DNA of 64,000 nt from Perkinsela sp. pyNocScin1 (lineage: Eukaryota; Euglenozoa; Kinetoplastea; Prokinetoplastida; Perkinselidae). Where the stretch lies: assembly GCA_964019655.1 (NCBI GenBank), contig CAXHTR010000003.1, positions 496,001 to 560,000 of the forward strand, read 5' to 3'. Positions 18,098 to 27,500 of the stretch are shown here, piece by piece (the first letter of the stretch is position 1; each line of letters starts with the position of its first letter). The translations under genes and the position numbers were made by a program. The notes under the pieces were generated by a model, which saw only the letters and a list, made by a program, of their open reading frames with translations, was not told where the DNA came from and made no database searches.

Positions 18098-18775
18098 CTA
18101 CCGTACACAAGCGCGGACCGCACGTTCAAGAAAATGTCTAAGTTGCACTGCTTCACAATCAGTAAATGTAAAAGTTGCTTCAATTTTGGGGGTTCCGGCG
18201 AGACGAAATTGCTTTCCGCACAAGTAGAGTTTATATGCGCCGATACGTGTTTTTCGAAATCCGATTCGGCGCTCACCGCTAGTCGCAAAGTATTCATGAA
18301 GTAATTGTCGCCCCTCAAAAACTGCAAGAATGTTGCCGATCGTATTCATATGTAGTCGTTTATACACACTGTATCGACTGTCAAAAAGTGCTTCACCTTC
18401 ATGATTTCTGCATGTTTCAATAAGTGCGTTCGTAGCCACATCCATGCTAAAGTTTTCAGAGGTAGATGTCGGTCCTGAATCGAAAATAGCGTCTTTCTGT
18501 GGCTTAAAGTGCACCTCAATACATTTTTCTTTGGGAATACACACAAAGGACAGATAAAAGCCCTTTCGAGAATCTGCTTGTATATTTCTTATAAGAAATT
18601 CGGGCGGGGTAGGGTTGTCCTCATTATGTTTTTCTTGCGGATATTCTTTGTTGTGTTTTTTGCCCGAAGCATTTCTAGATGATAGTGAAAATACCCTTCT
18701 TGCATTCTGGCTGTGATGACTTTTGGAATGCCATATGCATAAGTTGATACGTCCCCTTAATGTATTAAGAGACAT
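18098..18775 (-). CDS. Possible MRP1/MRP2-type mitochondrial RNA-binding protein
   Basis: This is a 225-residue basic protein. Residues 1-40 (RGRINLCIWHSKSH, NARRVFSLSSRNAS) look like a mitochondrial presequence. The body appears to be beta-rich, with paired strands: GFYLSFVCIPKEKCIEVHF, then KLYLCGKQFRLAG and EATFTFTDCEAVQLRHFLERAV ending in a helix. That layout, with a sheet followed by a closing HFLE-x-A helix, recalls the Whirly-fold MRP proteins that anneal guide RNA to pre-mRNA in kinetoplastid mitochondria. The match is to fold pattern and a few residues, not to a catalytic motif, so it is tentative. The ATG at 18775 is preceded by a pyrimidine stretch and TTTAG, a good trans-splice acceptor. 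Confidence 0.45.
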   Translation of the reverse strand: MSLNTLRGRINLCIWHSKSHHSQNARRVFSLSSRNASGKKHNKEYPQEKHNEDNPTPPEFLIRNIQADSRKGFYLSFVCIPKEKCIEVHFKPQKDAIFDSGPTSTSENFSMDVATNALIETCRNHEGEALFDSRYSVYKRLHMNTIGNILAVFEGRQLLHEYFATSGERRIGFRKTRIGAYKLYLCGKQFRLAGTPKIEATFTFTDCEAVQLRHFLERAVRACVR

Positions 18776-18963
18776 CTAAACCCATTGTAAAAGTACAATA
18801 AATTAATATGAATCATTTTTTTTCTCTGTTGCTGTATAACTTTATCTTAAGCTTAGGCAAACAAGCATCGAAGCATAGTTTAGCTTCCTATAAAATGACT
18901 CTGGACTTTTCTGCCTGCTGCTTTCTACAGCCTTTGGCTCGGACTTCTTTGCAAAGATATATA

Positions 18964-20109
18964 TCAGAGATTTGAGAAGCTTAGGTCTGTGGAATTGTAA
19001 GACTTCCCGGGATAGCCTATTGAGAATAGTGTAGTTCCGAAGTGTTTCCGGCGAAATTCCTTAAGATTTATGCCACTTTTCTTAATCACTGTGTCTAGAT
19101 CTCGATTCCACATACACCCGTGCGTGTTCTTGGAGCCATCCCCACGGTACCACTCCAATACTCGGTTGACAAGGCTATTTTCAGCCCTTCCGTGCTCGAG
19201 CAGTAGAATAATGCCATCATCTTTGCAAATCCGCTGCATTTCTTTCAGTATCTCGTCTGGACGCTGGTAGTAGCATAGACCAAAGAAATCAGCGATGCAG
19301 TCAAAACTCTTACTTGGAATCGTGTGCAGATCCTCCACGTGCTTATGCAAGATGTTGTAGCTAGGGTACGAATTGACAGGTAATCGCTGCAGTAAACGCT
19401 TTAGAAGTGTTAAATCTTTATCCATGAACCATATTTCATGCGCTGGGTACGGGTATAGGCCGACGCTCCGACCTTGGCCCGCGCCAAGCTCAAGAACCCG
19501 ACCGTAGGCATTGTTCAGAAGCTCTTCCCGCATAACGAGAAGCTCCCGCGGCTGATGGACAAATATTTCGACAGAAAAAGAAATCAGAGTTATTGCGCTT
19601 ACGAGCACCAAAATTACGATGGTTCTTGTAATCCGGCCCAAATAGTCTCGTTTGTGGGCAAAGTAGCTGCGGTCCTGAAGCGGTCGCCAATAGTCTAGAG
19701 GATGTGCGTGCATCGGTAGATCATCTGTGTGCTCTACGATACTTCGCTGCCCTGCTTGCACCAAAACATTAGGATACTGGCTATATGGGGTCCACACTGT
19801 AGCCTCAGTCGCACCATCTCGGCCTTCCTTGCGCAAACAGGCCTGACTATGTCTGCTAACAATATCATTTTCAAGCTTAGTTTGAAGCATATTACTCGCC
19901 TTTTCTATCGAAAGGCTCCTATTTTTCGAGTGTCTGCGCGCCTTGCGCTGCTTTTTGTGGGTCAAGCGCTTATCACTTCTTTTCGATGCGAACGATTTCG
20001 ATCCGAATGTAAATATTGAATGCAGTGCCACAAAATGCACTGTATTGAAACGCTTAATGCTGCACGAATCTAAATTGTCTCGCAAGAAACGACCACAAGC
20101 TTGATACAT
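18964..20109 (-). CDS. Membrane-anchored SAM-dependent methyltransferase, OMS1-like
   Basis: This 381-residue protein has a presequence-like N terminus, one membrane helix (TIVILVLVSAITLISFSVEI, about residues 165-185) and a class I methyltransferase domain. The SAM-binding loop is GRVLELGAGQGRSVGLYP, with the acidic strand-2 end IWFMDKD. Motif IV region (SFDCIADFFGLCYYQRP) and post-motif segment (GIILLLEHGRAEN) follow. The sequence NTHGCMWNRDLDTVIKKSG matches the H-x-x-G-C-x-W-x-R-D segment of OMS1/METTL7-like proteins. OMS1 is an inner-membrane mitochondrial protein in yeast, so a similar location is likely. The substrate is unknown. The start is moved from 20175 to the ATG at 20109, which opens a presequence (MYQACGRFLRDNL). 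Confidence 0.8.
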   Translation of the reverse strand: MYQACGRFLRDNLDSCSIKRFNTVHFVALHSIFTFGSKSFASKRSDKRLTHKKQRKARRHSKNRSLSIEKASNMLQTKLENDIVSRHSQACLRKEGRDGATEATVWTPYSQYPNVLVQAGQRSIVEHTDDLPMHAHPLDYWRPLQDRSYFAHKRDYLGRITRTIVILVLVSAITLISFSVEIFVHQPRELLVMREELLNNAYGRVLELGAGQGRSVGLYPYPAHEIWFMDKDLTLLKRLLQRLPVNSYPSYNILHKHVEDLHTIPSKSFDCIADFFGLCYYQRPDEILKEMQRICKDDGIILLLEHGRAENSLVNRVLEWYRGDGSKNTHGCMWNRDLDTVIKKSGINLKEFRRKHFGTTLFSIGYPGKSYNSTDLSFSNL

Positions 20110-20227
20110 TGTAATGTAGTATATATATAAACAGGTAGGCATACAAGATACAAAAATATTCAACGACCTTGTCATTGTTGTATTTCAGCTACAATGCAAC
20201 TGCACAAGTGCTTTTTTTCTGCTTTAA

Positions 20228-20815
20228 TTATTTATTTTTCAGAAACTTTGATAGCCATCGAAAGCCTTCTCCGTACCCGATGCGTTTGACAACGCTGCAC
20301 ATAAACACTTCCAAGGGTCGAACATCGCCGCAAGTTGAAAAGCTATTCTTACCTGTTGTGCGCCCATCGATGCCCAGCGCGCGCTTCAGCACCTCTTCAC
20401 TAATTGCTGCTCCAGCAACGTCTATTTTGTTGCCTAAGATGAGAAACGGTGAGTCTATAATTTCTTCTGCATGCATAAGCTCATCGAGCTCCGCGCGAAC
20501 TTCAGGAAACCGCTCAGGGCACGCTACATCAACCATGAAGACGACAGCGTCTGCCTTTGTAAAATAATCTCTCCAAAGCCGGCGTGCCTCAGCATGGCCA
20601 CCTAGATCAAATGTTTTCAACTTTATTCCACCTAGGGATAAATCTTCAACATTTGGATGCATAGTGGGTCTGTGGTTTTGCACTTGGTCTGTACTGAGTT
20701 TGCCGAGAAGGGTTGTTTTTCCTGCGTTATCAAGCCCAAGAAAGAGAATTTTCCCCTCTTTCTCGTAGAACCCGAGGTAATTAAGTAGGTCCCAGAACCA
20801 GCCCAAAAACGACAT
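20228..20815 (-). CDS. SAR1: SAR1 small GTPase (COPII coat)
   Basis: This 195-residue GTPase starts COPII coat assembly at ER exit sites. It has the amphipathic N-terminal helix that inserts in the ER membrane (SFLGWFWDLLNYLGF), P-loop GLDNAGKT at 27-34, switch II DLGGHAEARRLW, and the guanine-specificity motif GNKIDVAGA. The DLGGH followed by E-x-R-R-x-W is typical of SAR1 rather than ARF. No myristoylation glycine follows the initiator Met, again as in SAR1. Length is that of the family. SEC22, which rides COPII vesicles, is encoded on another cluster of this window (40043-40747). Confidence 0.96.
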   Translation of the reverse strand: MSFLGWFWDLLNYLGFYEKEGKILFLGLDNAGKTTLLGKLSTDQVQNHRPTMHPNVEDLSLGGIKLKTFDLGGHAEARRLWRDYFTKADAVVFMVDVACPERFPEVRAELDELMHAEEIIDSPFLILGNKIDVAGAAISEEVLKRALGIDGRTTGKNSFSTCGDVRPLEVFMCSVVKRIGYGEGFRWLSKFLKNK

Positions 20816-20926
20816 TCAGATACAAAAAAAATTATGAAGATGCACATCTCTTCTTTTTTTGGAATCTCGGTACGTGAGGAAATTAAGTGTAAATTATTCA
20901 TACATATTCGGGATCTTAATTATGTC

Positions 20927-21676
20927 TTATGTGTGGCTTTCGCGTATGTCACCGCTTGTGAGAGAGCTTCTTTTCTCCTTTTGGAATAGCTCGTACTTGC
21001 TTGTTTCGCTGATCTTGTACGAAACATTGATGCGCCTGAGGAACTCACAGAGCTCTTCCAGAATATCTGATATTGGGACAGTTAGTCCGACGACTTCGAG
21101 CTCATAGTAAGTAGCTGATGACGGCAGTTCGACAGCATCAAGCTTCAGGCGTAACCCGTGCGGTTGCACCTCGGAACCAGGGTGTTGAAAATGACGTCTA
21201 AGCGTCTTAAAGCCACCTACATATTTCAATGCACGCACACCATACTTTTCCCGCAGGCTCGAGGCGATGGGATTTTCAAATCCGCGTGGAGAAGTGAGCG
21301 CAAAGTCTTCCGGAATTTCTCTCTCCTCCGCAACTTCACTCATCTGCAGGTCATTTTTCTTCACACATGAGAAAGCAAGGAGATCTTCGGGACTCTTGAG
21401 AACACGTTGTGCGAGCTGCGATGGTATCTCAGCATGCGTTGACCAACGTACACAAGTTCCGTGCATCGTCTGTGAATCCTCTTTTAACGTGCAGCGTGAA
21501 ACGTGGGAGTTTTTGCTGATACGGATTCGTAGCGTGCTGTTGTTTTTGTGCAAGACTTCGTCTGGGCTATCGAGGTAATGATTCTCTTGGTATTCGATGA
21601 AGATTGGCTCTCCCAGATTTTCGAGAAGCTTATCAATGTCATTTTGAGACACAGCAACTTTACACTCAAGCTCCAT
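20927..21676 (-). CDS. CYTH-domain (triphosphate tunnel) protein
   Basis: This 249-residue protein opens with MELECKVAV, the ExExK signature that begins CYTH domains, right at the N terminus as the family requires. The following NHYLDSPDEVLHKNNSTLRIRI has the usual Y-x-D-T/S ... L-R-I-R pair of strands. Later LRLKLDAVELPSSATYYELEVVG gives the paired acidic strand (E-L-E-V). SETSKYELF near the end matches the K-Y/S closing segment. Such proteins hydrolyse triphosphate groups (PPPi, thiamine triphosphate, nucleotides) or bind cyclic nucleotides. The substrate cannot be told from sequence. A divergent RNA triphosphatase is an alternative, but those usually have longer insertions. Confidence 0.8.
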   Translation of the reverse strand: MELECKVAVSQNDIDKLLENLGEPIFIEYQENHYLDSPDEVLHKNNSTLRIRISKNSHVSRCTLKEDSQTMHGTCVRWSTHAEIPSQLAQRVLKSPEDLLAFSCVKKNDLQMSEVAEEREIPEDFALTSPRGFENPIASSLREKYGVRALKYVGGFKTLRRHFQHPGSEVQPHGLRLKLDAVELPSSATYYELEVVGLTVPISDILEELCEFLRRINVSYKISETSKYELFQKEKRSSLTSGDIRESHT

Positions 21677-21750
21677 TGAGAATTAAAATTGAAGTGGGGT
21701 TGAAAGATTATTGCTTCTGCTCGCGGTCTGTATGCATACTCACGCACACC

Positions 21751-23220
21751 TCATCTCAAAAATTTGGGTGTTGCCTGAGGTATTTCAAGCGGTGAACATT
21801 TAAGGTTTCTCAGAGACCTCTCTAATGTGTGGTGCAAAATGACTATATCATCATGAGCATGTCTCAAGATCCAAACGAGTAAGGGCTTAAGATATAGCGT
21901 GCTCAAATGTGCGCGCTGTGCGTCGTATTCGATGAGATTGATACCTCGAACAAATAATTTAACAATTGCGTCATCGGGTGCCTTGGAAATGTTTACGGCA
22001 GCACGCAAGGTCAGGAAAAATATTTTAATTGATCGGAGCATATTTGCTGATACGCAGCGCTTCGCACTTGTATGCACAACCTTATCTACATTTTTCTTGA
22101 TATAAAAGAGCCGCTCAGCATCAAAAAGAGAAGTCATTATCGCAGTAGGTGGCATAGATTCGTCTAGAAACTTAGCATTGTGCCTCATGCTTGCAGACAT
22201 ATTTTCTACCGTCCACGCAGATTCTGTGTTACATTCACCACAGGTGATGAGATCATCGTATATAAGTGCTAGCATGATATCCGTAAGTGAGCATAATGTT
22301 GACAGAAATATAGAGAGTGGGAGCTTATTCTCGTCGAAATTCACGAAAATTGGCCTATTTTCGTCCACAGCTCTCTTAATTGTCCAGAGTGTGAGCATAT
22401 GCGCTTTCATTTTGTACTCATCTACGCTTGAAGCGCCTAGCGTTTTTCGATTACATAGAGGAGTTACACGACGAATCTCATCAGTGCTTATTTTTTGCGA
22501 TTTAGTGGTGATCCCAGACAAGAGTGATCGGATCACGTCTGATGAGTCTCGCCAGGAAAGGATCATTTCATCATCTAGCATGTTTTCTAATGCAGCTTCA
22601 GTGGGTAGCTCTGCTGTGTCCAGATTAATGCCGTATGAAAAGGTTCCTGAGTTAGCGTATTCATAAATGCTTTTCTTGAGCTCCTGATGTGTTCCCTCGA
22701 TGTTTGAAGAGTCGAGCAGATAGTGCTCTATATCAAAACTTTGATTATTCTCTGCGAGGATATCACTAAAAATGCGACTTTCAGACTGAAAATCACAGAA
22801 ATACTGATATATATAGTGTACCCGATCTCTTGAAGTAATTTTTTGTGCATCATCAAAAGCAAAGCTGTTGAGAAAGCCACATGTCATGATTGAACTCTGC
22901 CTTATTGCGTATAGGAGTGTATTATCGGATTTTGCAACCGAAATTTCATACGCTTTTCTACTTTTTTTGCGCAGCGAAATTTGAATTTCTTTTTCGGAAA
23001 TTTTGCTTGTACTGGCCGACTTCGAAAGCATAAGCATACCGTTGCGAAAGATCAGACGAACACTGCAATCCTTGTAAGCTATAATAAATCGATCGCAGAA
23101 AAGATGACAGTCTAAAGTTTCAACATTGCGTAACTCTATTGGTATTGCTATGAAAATACTGTCGGTAGTCTGGGAAAGCTTGAAACATTGCAAATCACTA
23201 CTCCGAGGCAATGTATGCAT
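21751..23220 (-). CDS. SHQ1: SHQ1-like H/ACA RNP assembly chaperone
   Basis: This 489-residue protein appears to be SHQ1, which holds the pseudouridine synthase Cbf5/NAP57 before it enters H/ACA snoRNPs. Residues about 1-95 are beta-rich like the CS/p23 domain. The linker contains FDIEHYLLD, matching SHQ1's FDPDHYLADF. The helical SHQ1 domain has TDIMLALIYDDLITCGECNT then ESAWTVENMS, which matches the family's D-I-L-L-A-Y-x-Y-E-x-R-x-T-x-G ... ESAW-x-I-x-K-L-S run. LYLKPLLVWI near the end fits its terminal helix. The start is set at the ATG at 23220. RUVBL2, which releases Cbf5 from SHQ1, is encoded at the right end of the window. Confidence 0.78.
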   Translation of the reverse strand: MHTLPRSSDLQCFKLSQTTDSIFIAIPIELRNVETLDCHLFCDRFIIAYKDCSVRLIFRNGMLMLSKSASTSKISEKEIQISLRKKSRKAYEISVAKSDNTLLYAIRQSSIMTCGFLNSFAFDDAQKITSRDRVHYIYQYFCDFQSESRIFSDILAENNQSFDIEHYLLDSSNIEGTHQELKKSIYEYANSGTFSYGINLDTAELPTEAALENMLDDEMILSWRDSSDVIRSLLSGITTKSQKISTDEIRRVTPLCNRKTLGASSVDEYKMKAHMLTLWTIKRAVDENRPIFVNFDENKLPLSIFLSTLCSLTDIMLALIYDDLITCGECNTESAWTVENMSASMRHNAKFLDESMPPTAIMTSLFDAERLFYIKKNVDKVVHTSAKRCVSANMLRSIKIFFLTLRAAVNISKAPDDAIVKLFVRGINLIEYDAQRAHLSTLYLKPLLVWILRHAHDDIVILHHTLERSLRNLKCSPLEIPQATPKFLR

Positions 23221-23387
23221 GGCATTAAAAAGACTTAAATAAATGTATGCATGAAAAGCAGTATGCAACAGTCAGATGCTTTAGAATTCCTTGAAAGATC
23301 TCACCTCAAAATCATCCATGAGCTTCTTTAAGCCCAGGCAACTTTAATGTCTATTTATTTTTATACTGCAGTTCCCCAGCGCATTAA

Positions 23388-24017
23388 CTAAGATTCATAA
23401 TTTAATCGCTTAAGCACAGCAAGCTTGCACATGGTAGACAAAGAATCATGTGATGCAGCAGGTGGCACTATACGATGAAGTCGCTTCAATGTAGCTACCC
23501 TAGTAAGCGTACGCAAGGAAGTCCCGCAAGAAGAGTGAGGGGATGAGACTGATTCCTTGATATTTGTTTCTTGGCTTTGGTGGTGAGTTGACTGTGGCGA
23601 GAAGCTCTCAATCAGCCGAGACTTTGTTGATATATCATGCATCCAATATTCCTCAATGAATTTGCACCATCGCCAAAAAGTCTGATAAAATGCTTGATTA
23701 TGTGGCCCAATTAGATTATGAACAAGCTCATGAATAGTCGTGCCTATTAGCTCATCTAGTGGAAAAAAACAACCTTGTGTTGTCTTTCTTCTGCGCAAGC
23801 GTATCTGAATTTTTTGTCCCTTGTTTTGGTTGAGGCCCAAAAGTCTTCTGTCACGTGGGTAAAACTCTTCAAGTGAGCCAATTTGAAGTTTTTCTTTCGT
23901 AATGAGTGGCTCGAGTATTCTAAGAATGGACAGGAGCATGTCACGTGCTTCTGGGTCTTCTGGACGTCCCAAAGCTTTGACTGAAATTTTTTTATTTGCC
24001 GGAGCAGAAACTGTCAT
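23388..24017 (-). CDS. WLM-domain metalloprotease (Wss1/SPRTN-like)
   Basis: This 209-residue protein carries a WLM domain. The zinc motif TTIHELVHNLIGPHNQAFY (about residues 88-106) follows the family's H-E-L-x-H-x-x-x-G-x-H pattern with three histidine ligands and the catalytic Glu. The upstream NQNKGQKIQIRLRR fits the family's N-x-N-x-G-x-x-I-x-L-R-L-R strand. WLM proteases of the Wss1 type cut proteins crosslinked to DNA. The tail after the domain is Ser/His-rich and short; no SHP box or SUMO-interaction motif is evident. ATG at 24017. Confidence 0.88.
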   Translation of the reverse strand: MTVSAPANKKISVKALGRPEDPEARDMLLSILRILEPLITKEKLQIGSLEEFYPRDRRLLGLNQNKGQKIQIRLRRRKTTQGCFFPLDELIGTTIHELVHNLIGPHNQAFYQTFWRWCKFIEEYWMHDISTKSRLIESFSPQSTHHQSQETNIKESVSSPHSSCGTSLRTLTRVATLKRLHRIVPPAASHDSLSTMCKLAVLKRLNYES

Positions 24018-24526
24018 TGACTCGACGCATTGAAAAAGACGATACAGTTAGTGTGAGAAAGGGTAAACGGAGTTATTTTAGAGAAGAAAAACTATCATCA
24101 AAACCGAATCTTCTCAAAAAATCAAAATTTTCGTCTCAGATTTTTTCGTTGTTAGGAAATATAGGAATCATGAGACGGGAAATTTGAGTTGTTCATTGCC
24201 CTATTAGAATTCTACTACTATCTTATAATCGTAGCGACGAGCTGTTCAAAAGCCGCTACCACACTAATATGCTGCAATGTCCTTGTTTCATATCATTTTT
24301 CAATTGCGCATTAGCATAAAATTTGCGTTTATCCACTCAAATTCAGCCACTAAAAGTCGGTCTGCATAAGTCAAAATACTCACTATCAGTCGAATACGAC
24401 ACATAGCCTCTTTCACCTGAGCCGTGCATTCAGACTTGTACGTGGAAGAATGAAGGATCACTTCTCGTCGCATGCTCAATCACAGGACTAAAATTCTAGA
24501 GCATGCATCGAAAAGATACGAATAGC
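24018..24526. other. Intergenic stretch, nothing recognised
   Basis: About 510 AT-rich bases lie between the helicase 3' end and the WLM protease start. No open frame in the local orientation or RNA gene pattern is visible. Confidence 0.6.
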
Positions 24527-27500
24527 TCACTTATGAGAACTACTGCAATTGAGCTCATTGAGTTCACCATCCTTGAGAATCTGCACAAGAAAACTTCGTA
24601 TCTGGCGTATGAGTGTTGCATCGCTTGGAATAGGAAAGCTACTTTCAAGCACTTTGAGGAGCGATTGCTTTATGAAATCAACTATTTGAAGCGTCTTTTT
24701 ATCGATAGCAGCCAGAACCCAACCATCAATAATGAGGATGTTGGCACCTTTAAGGAATTCTAATGAATCTGAAGGAACTGCGCAGAGAAGCAGAGACCAC
24801 AAAGGGACGCTCGTGATTTCTTTAAGGCGAAATTCGATAGAATCACTAACTCTGTTCTGCTGCCTGCTTGCTGTTGAAAATACGCAAAGTTGTGAGAAAC
24901 TCTCAGTTTGCGTGCGATTTCTCTGAGAGCTGAGAATTGATGCCTGGTCGATACAGGCGCTGCCAACTTTTGTGCGACATAGCTGTGCTTCTCTAATCGC
25001 AATGTTTGGGTACAGTGCACAAGCTATCAAAGCCCTTTTTAACGTATCGTCGTGTGCGAGATCAGAGTGAGTTGATTTGTCTATAAAGAATCTTTTATCC
25101 GAACATGAATTTTTTTCTGCTATATAATTCTCTGCGCACAGAATCGAGTGGATTTGGTGCTTGATAAGGGATATCTCTTCAAGCCTTTTTTCGGAGAGGT
25201 TATTATCGTGAATAAAGTCGGTAGCCTTCATCTGACTTTCTTCGTACAGCTTTGCCCACTCGTTATATGCACTGACGCTCGCCATGTGATCTGAATCGCA
25301 AGCTCCCTCGAGCGCGTCTTTGAAAACGAAGTTATCCTCATTCAAGTCGTACGAGAGGACTAGAGGATTCACGTCCAGCGTCGCAGCGAGGGTTAGAGCG
25401 AAGTCAAGGCAGCTTAGAGCGACACCATAAAGAATCATTTTTCCGACGTTTGGCTTAACTGGAAGCAGGTCGATGCATTTGCCGAGATTAGTAAGGGCAA
25501 GAGCGCTGTCTACAGCGCCAGTGTCCTTCAGCTTGAGCATCGCATTTTCAACTGCTCTCATGCACGGTGACTCTAGCATTTCATGCTGCAAAAAGTCTTT
25601 CGGGTTTTTTATCCCTAGGCTTAAAATAGATAAGCAAATGTCGTCTAGATTACTCCGAGTAATTTCTGGGGCTTGATAAGGGGGAAGCGCATCAAAATGT
25701 TCTCTAGTGAACATGCGGTAGCAAACACCGCTTTGAGTTCGTCCTGCTCGACCACTTCGCTGAATGCAATTCGCTTGACTTGCATGCACGTGTAACAACA
25801 CGCTCTCGTGACTTCTTAAACTCTCATTATAATGCATGATTTTTTGCTTCATTCGGCCACAGTCGATAACTATACGGACGTTTCGAATCGTTATTGCACT
25901 TTCACAAATATTTGTCGAGAGTACCACTTTTAAACACTCTGTTTCAGACGTTTCTAATGCCATACTATGTGCTTTTGGGTTCATTGAAGAGTGCATCACA
26001 ACAATTCGAACTTTATTTTCAATGCTGGTGAGTGCTTCACGAGCAGACATTATTTCCTGCCAGCCCGGAAGAAACACGAGGATGCATGAGCTCTCAAGGT
26101 TGTGGGCGCTGATGCAATGATCAATGAGAAAGGATAGAAGCCGATAGTCGATAGCGCTTTTGGCTTGCACGGGAACCTTATGTGCACTACAAAGCTCAGC
26201 TGGAAGATTAAGATTTACTAAAGATGGCGTACTGACTTTTTTTGTTGCAGCTAGCGCCGCTATGTCCTCCAAATATTTGATTTCAACCTCGTACATGCCA
26301 TGGTCACAACGCAAAACTGGTGCATTTGAAAAATATTGAGAGAAACTCGACGCGTGCATGGTAGCGGACATGACGATGATCTTGAGACCGGGTCGCCGCT
26401 TTACTAATTCCCGTAGAAGTGCTGCAAGCAAGTCAGTATATATGTCCCGTTCGTGTACTTCATCAAGAATGATGTGAGTAAACTTGCTAAGGGATGGGTC
26501 GCGCTTCAGCATTTTGAAAAGGATTCCACCAGTTACGAAATTAATGGACGTTCCTTGCTTGGCGTCTAGCCGAACCATGTACCCGACGGAGTCCCCTACT
26601 TGCTCTTTTCGCTCCTGAGCAACGCGAAGTGCTACGGACACTGCAGATATACGCCGTGGTTGCGTGATGGCTATGCTGCATACTCGGCCTTTTGACTGCT
26701 CGTTGTCAAGGATAAATTGTGGGATTTGTGTTGTCTTGCCAGACCCGGCAGCAGAGCACACGATAAGTATCGGTTCCTGCTCCATGCATTCGAGAATCGC
26801 TCTTTTCATTTGATTTATTGGAAGTGCCTTACGCTGTTCTGTGTATATATCCCTGTATGCAACGTCGCTTATCCTGTTGCAAAGCTGATTTTGAATAGAT
26901 GCATGCAAGCTTCCATTTGTAGCGCTTGCGTAAGGCAAAGCAGTATTTGTAATGGTCAACTTTCCATATGATGAAGTACCTTTATCTGAGAGGCTAAACT
27001 TTAAGCGTGAGGTGTTAATATCTTGCATAAGCGCGCTGAAAAAATTAACTCGGTGAGTGGGTAGAGTGAGTATAGTGAGAGGCCTTGGGTCGAATATTGG
27101 AAACCGCTGGATTAGCTTAAGAAAACTTGTGATATCATATTCTGTCTGTGCACGATTTAGAACAAGTTTACTTATTAAGTGACTACGCGCGCTTTGAAGC
27201 GCACCATTTTTGGTTCCTAGTTTAGAGTGTGCAAAAATGGGGCCGCACTTTGCATCGTTGAATGTTATCTTCGCTTCATAAGTACTACTCTCCTTGTCAA
27301 ATCGTATGCTTGTTTCATATGGCTCAGCGCCAGTAGCTTTTTCGTACATTGAAAACAACGCGGCCTCCCCTAGGTGACTAGGGCAATGGCTTTCGAAATC
27401 CCAGTTGTTCTTTAACCGATCCCTCTTAGTCTGGAAGTTATCGCGGAATTCGTCATCGAGATGCATGAGCATATAAACGCAGTGGGCCATTGCACGCTTT

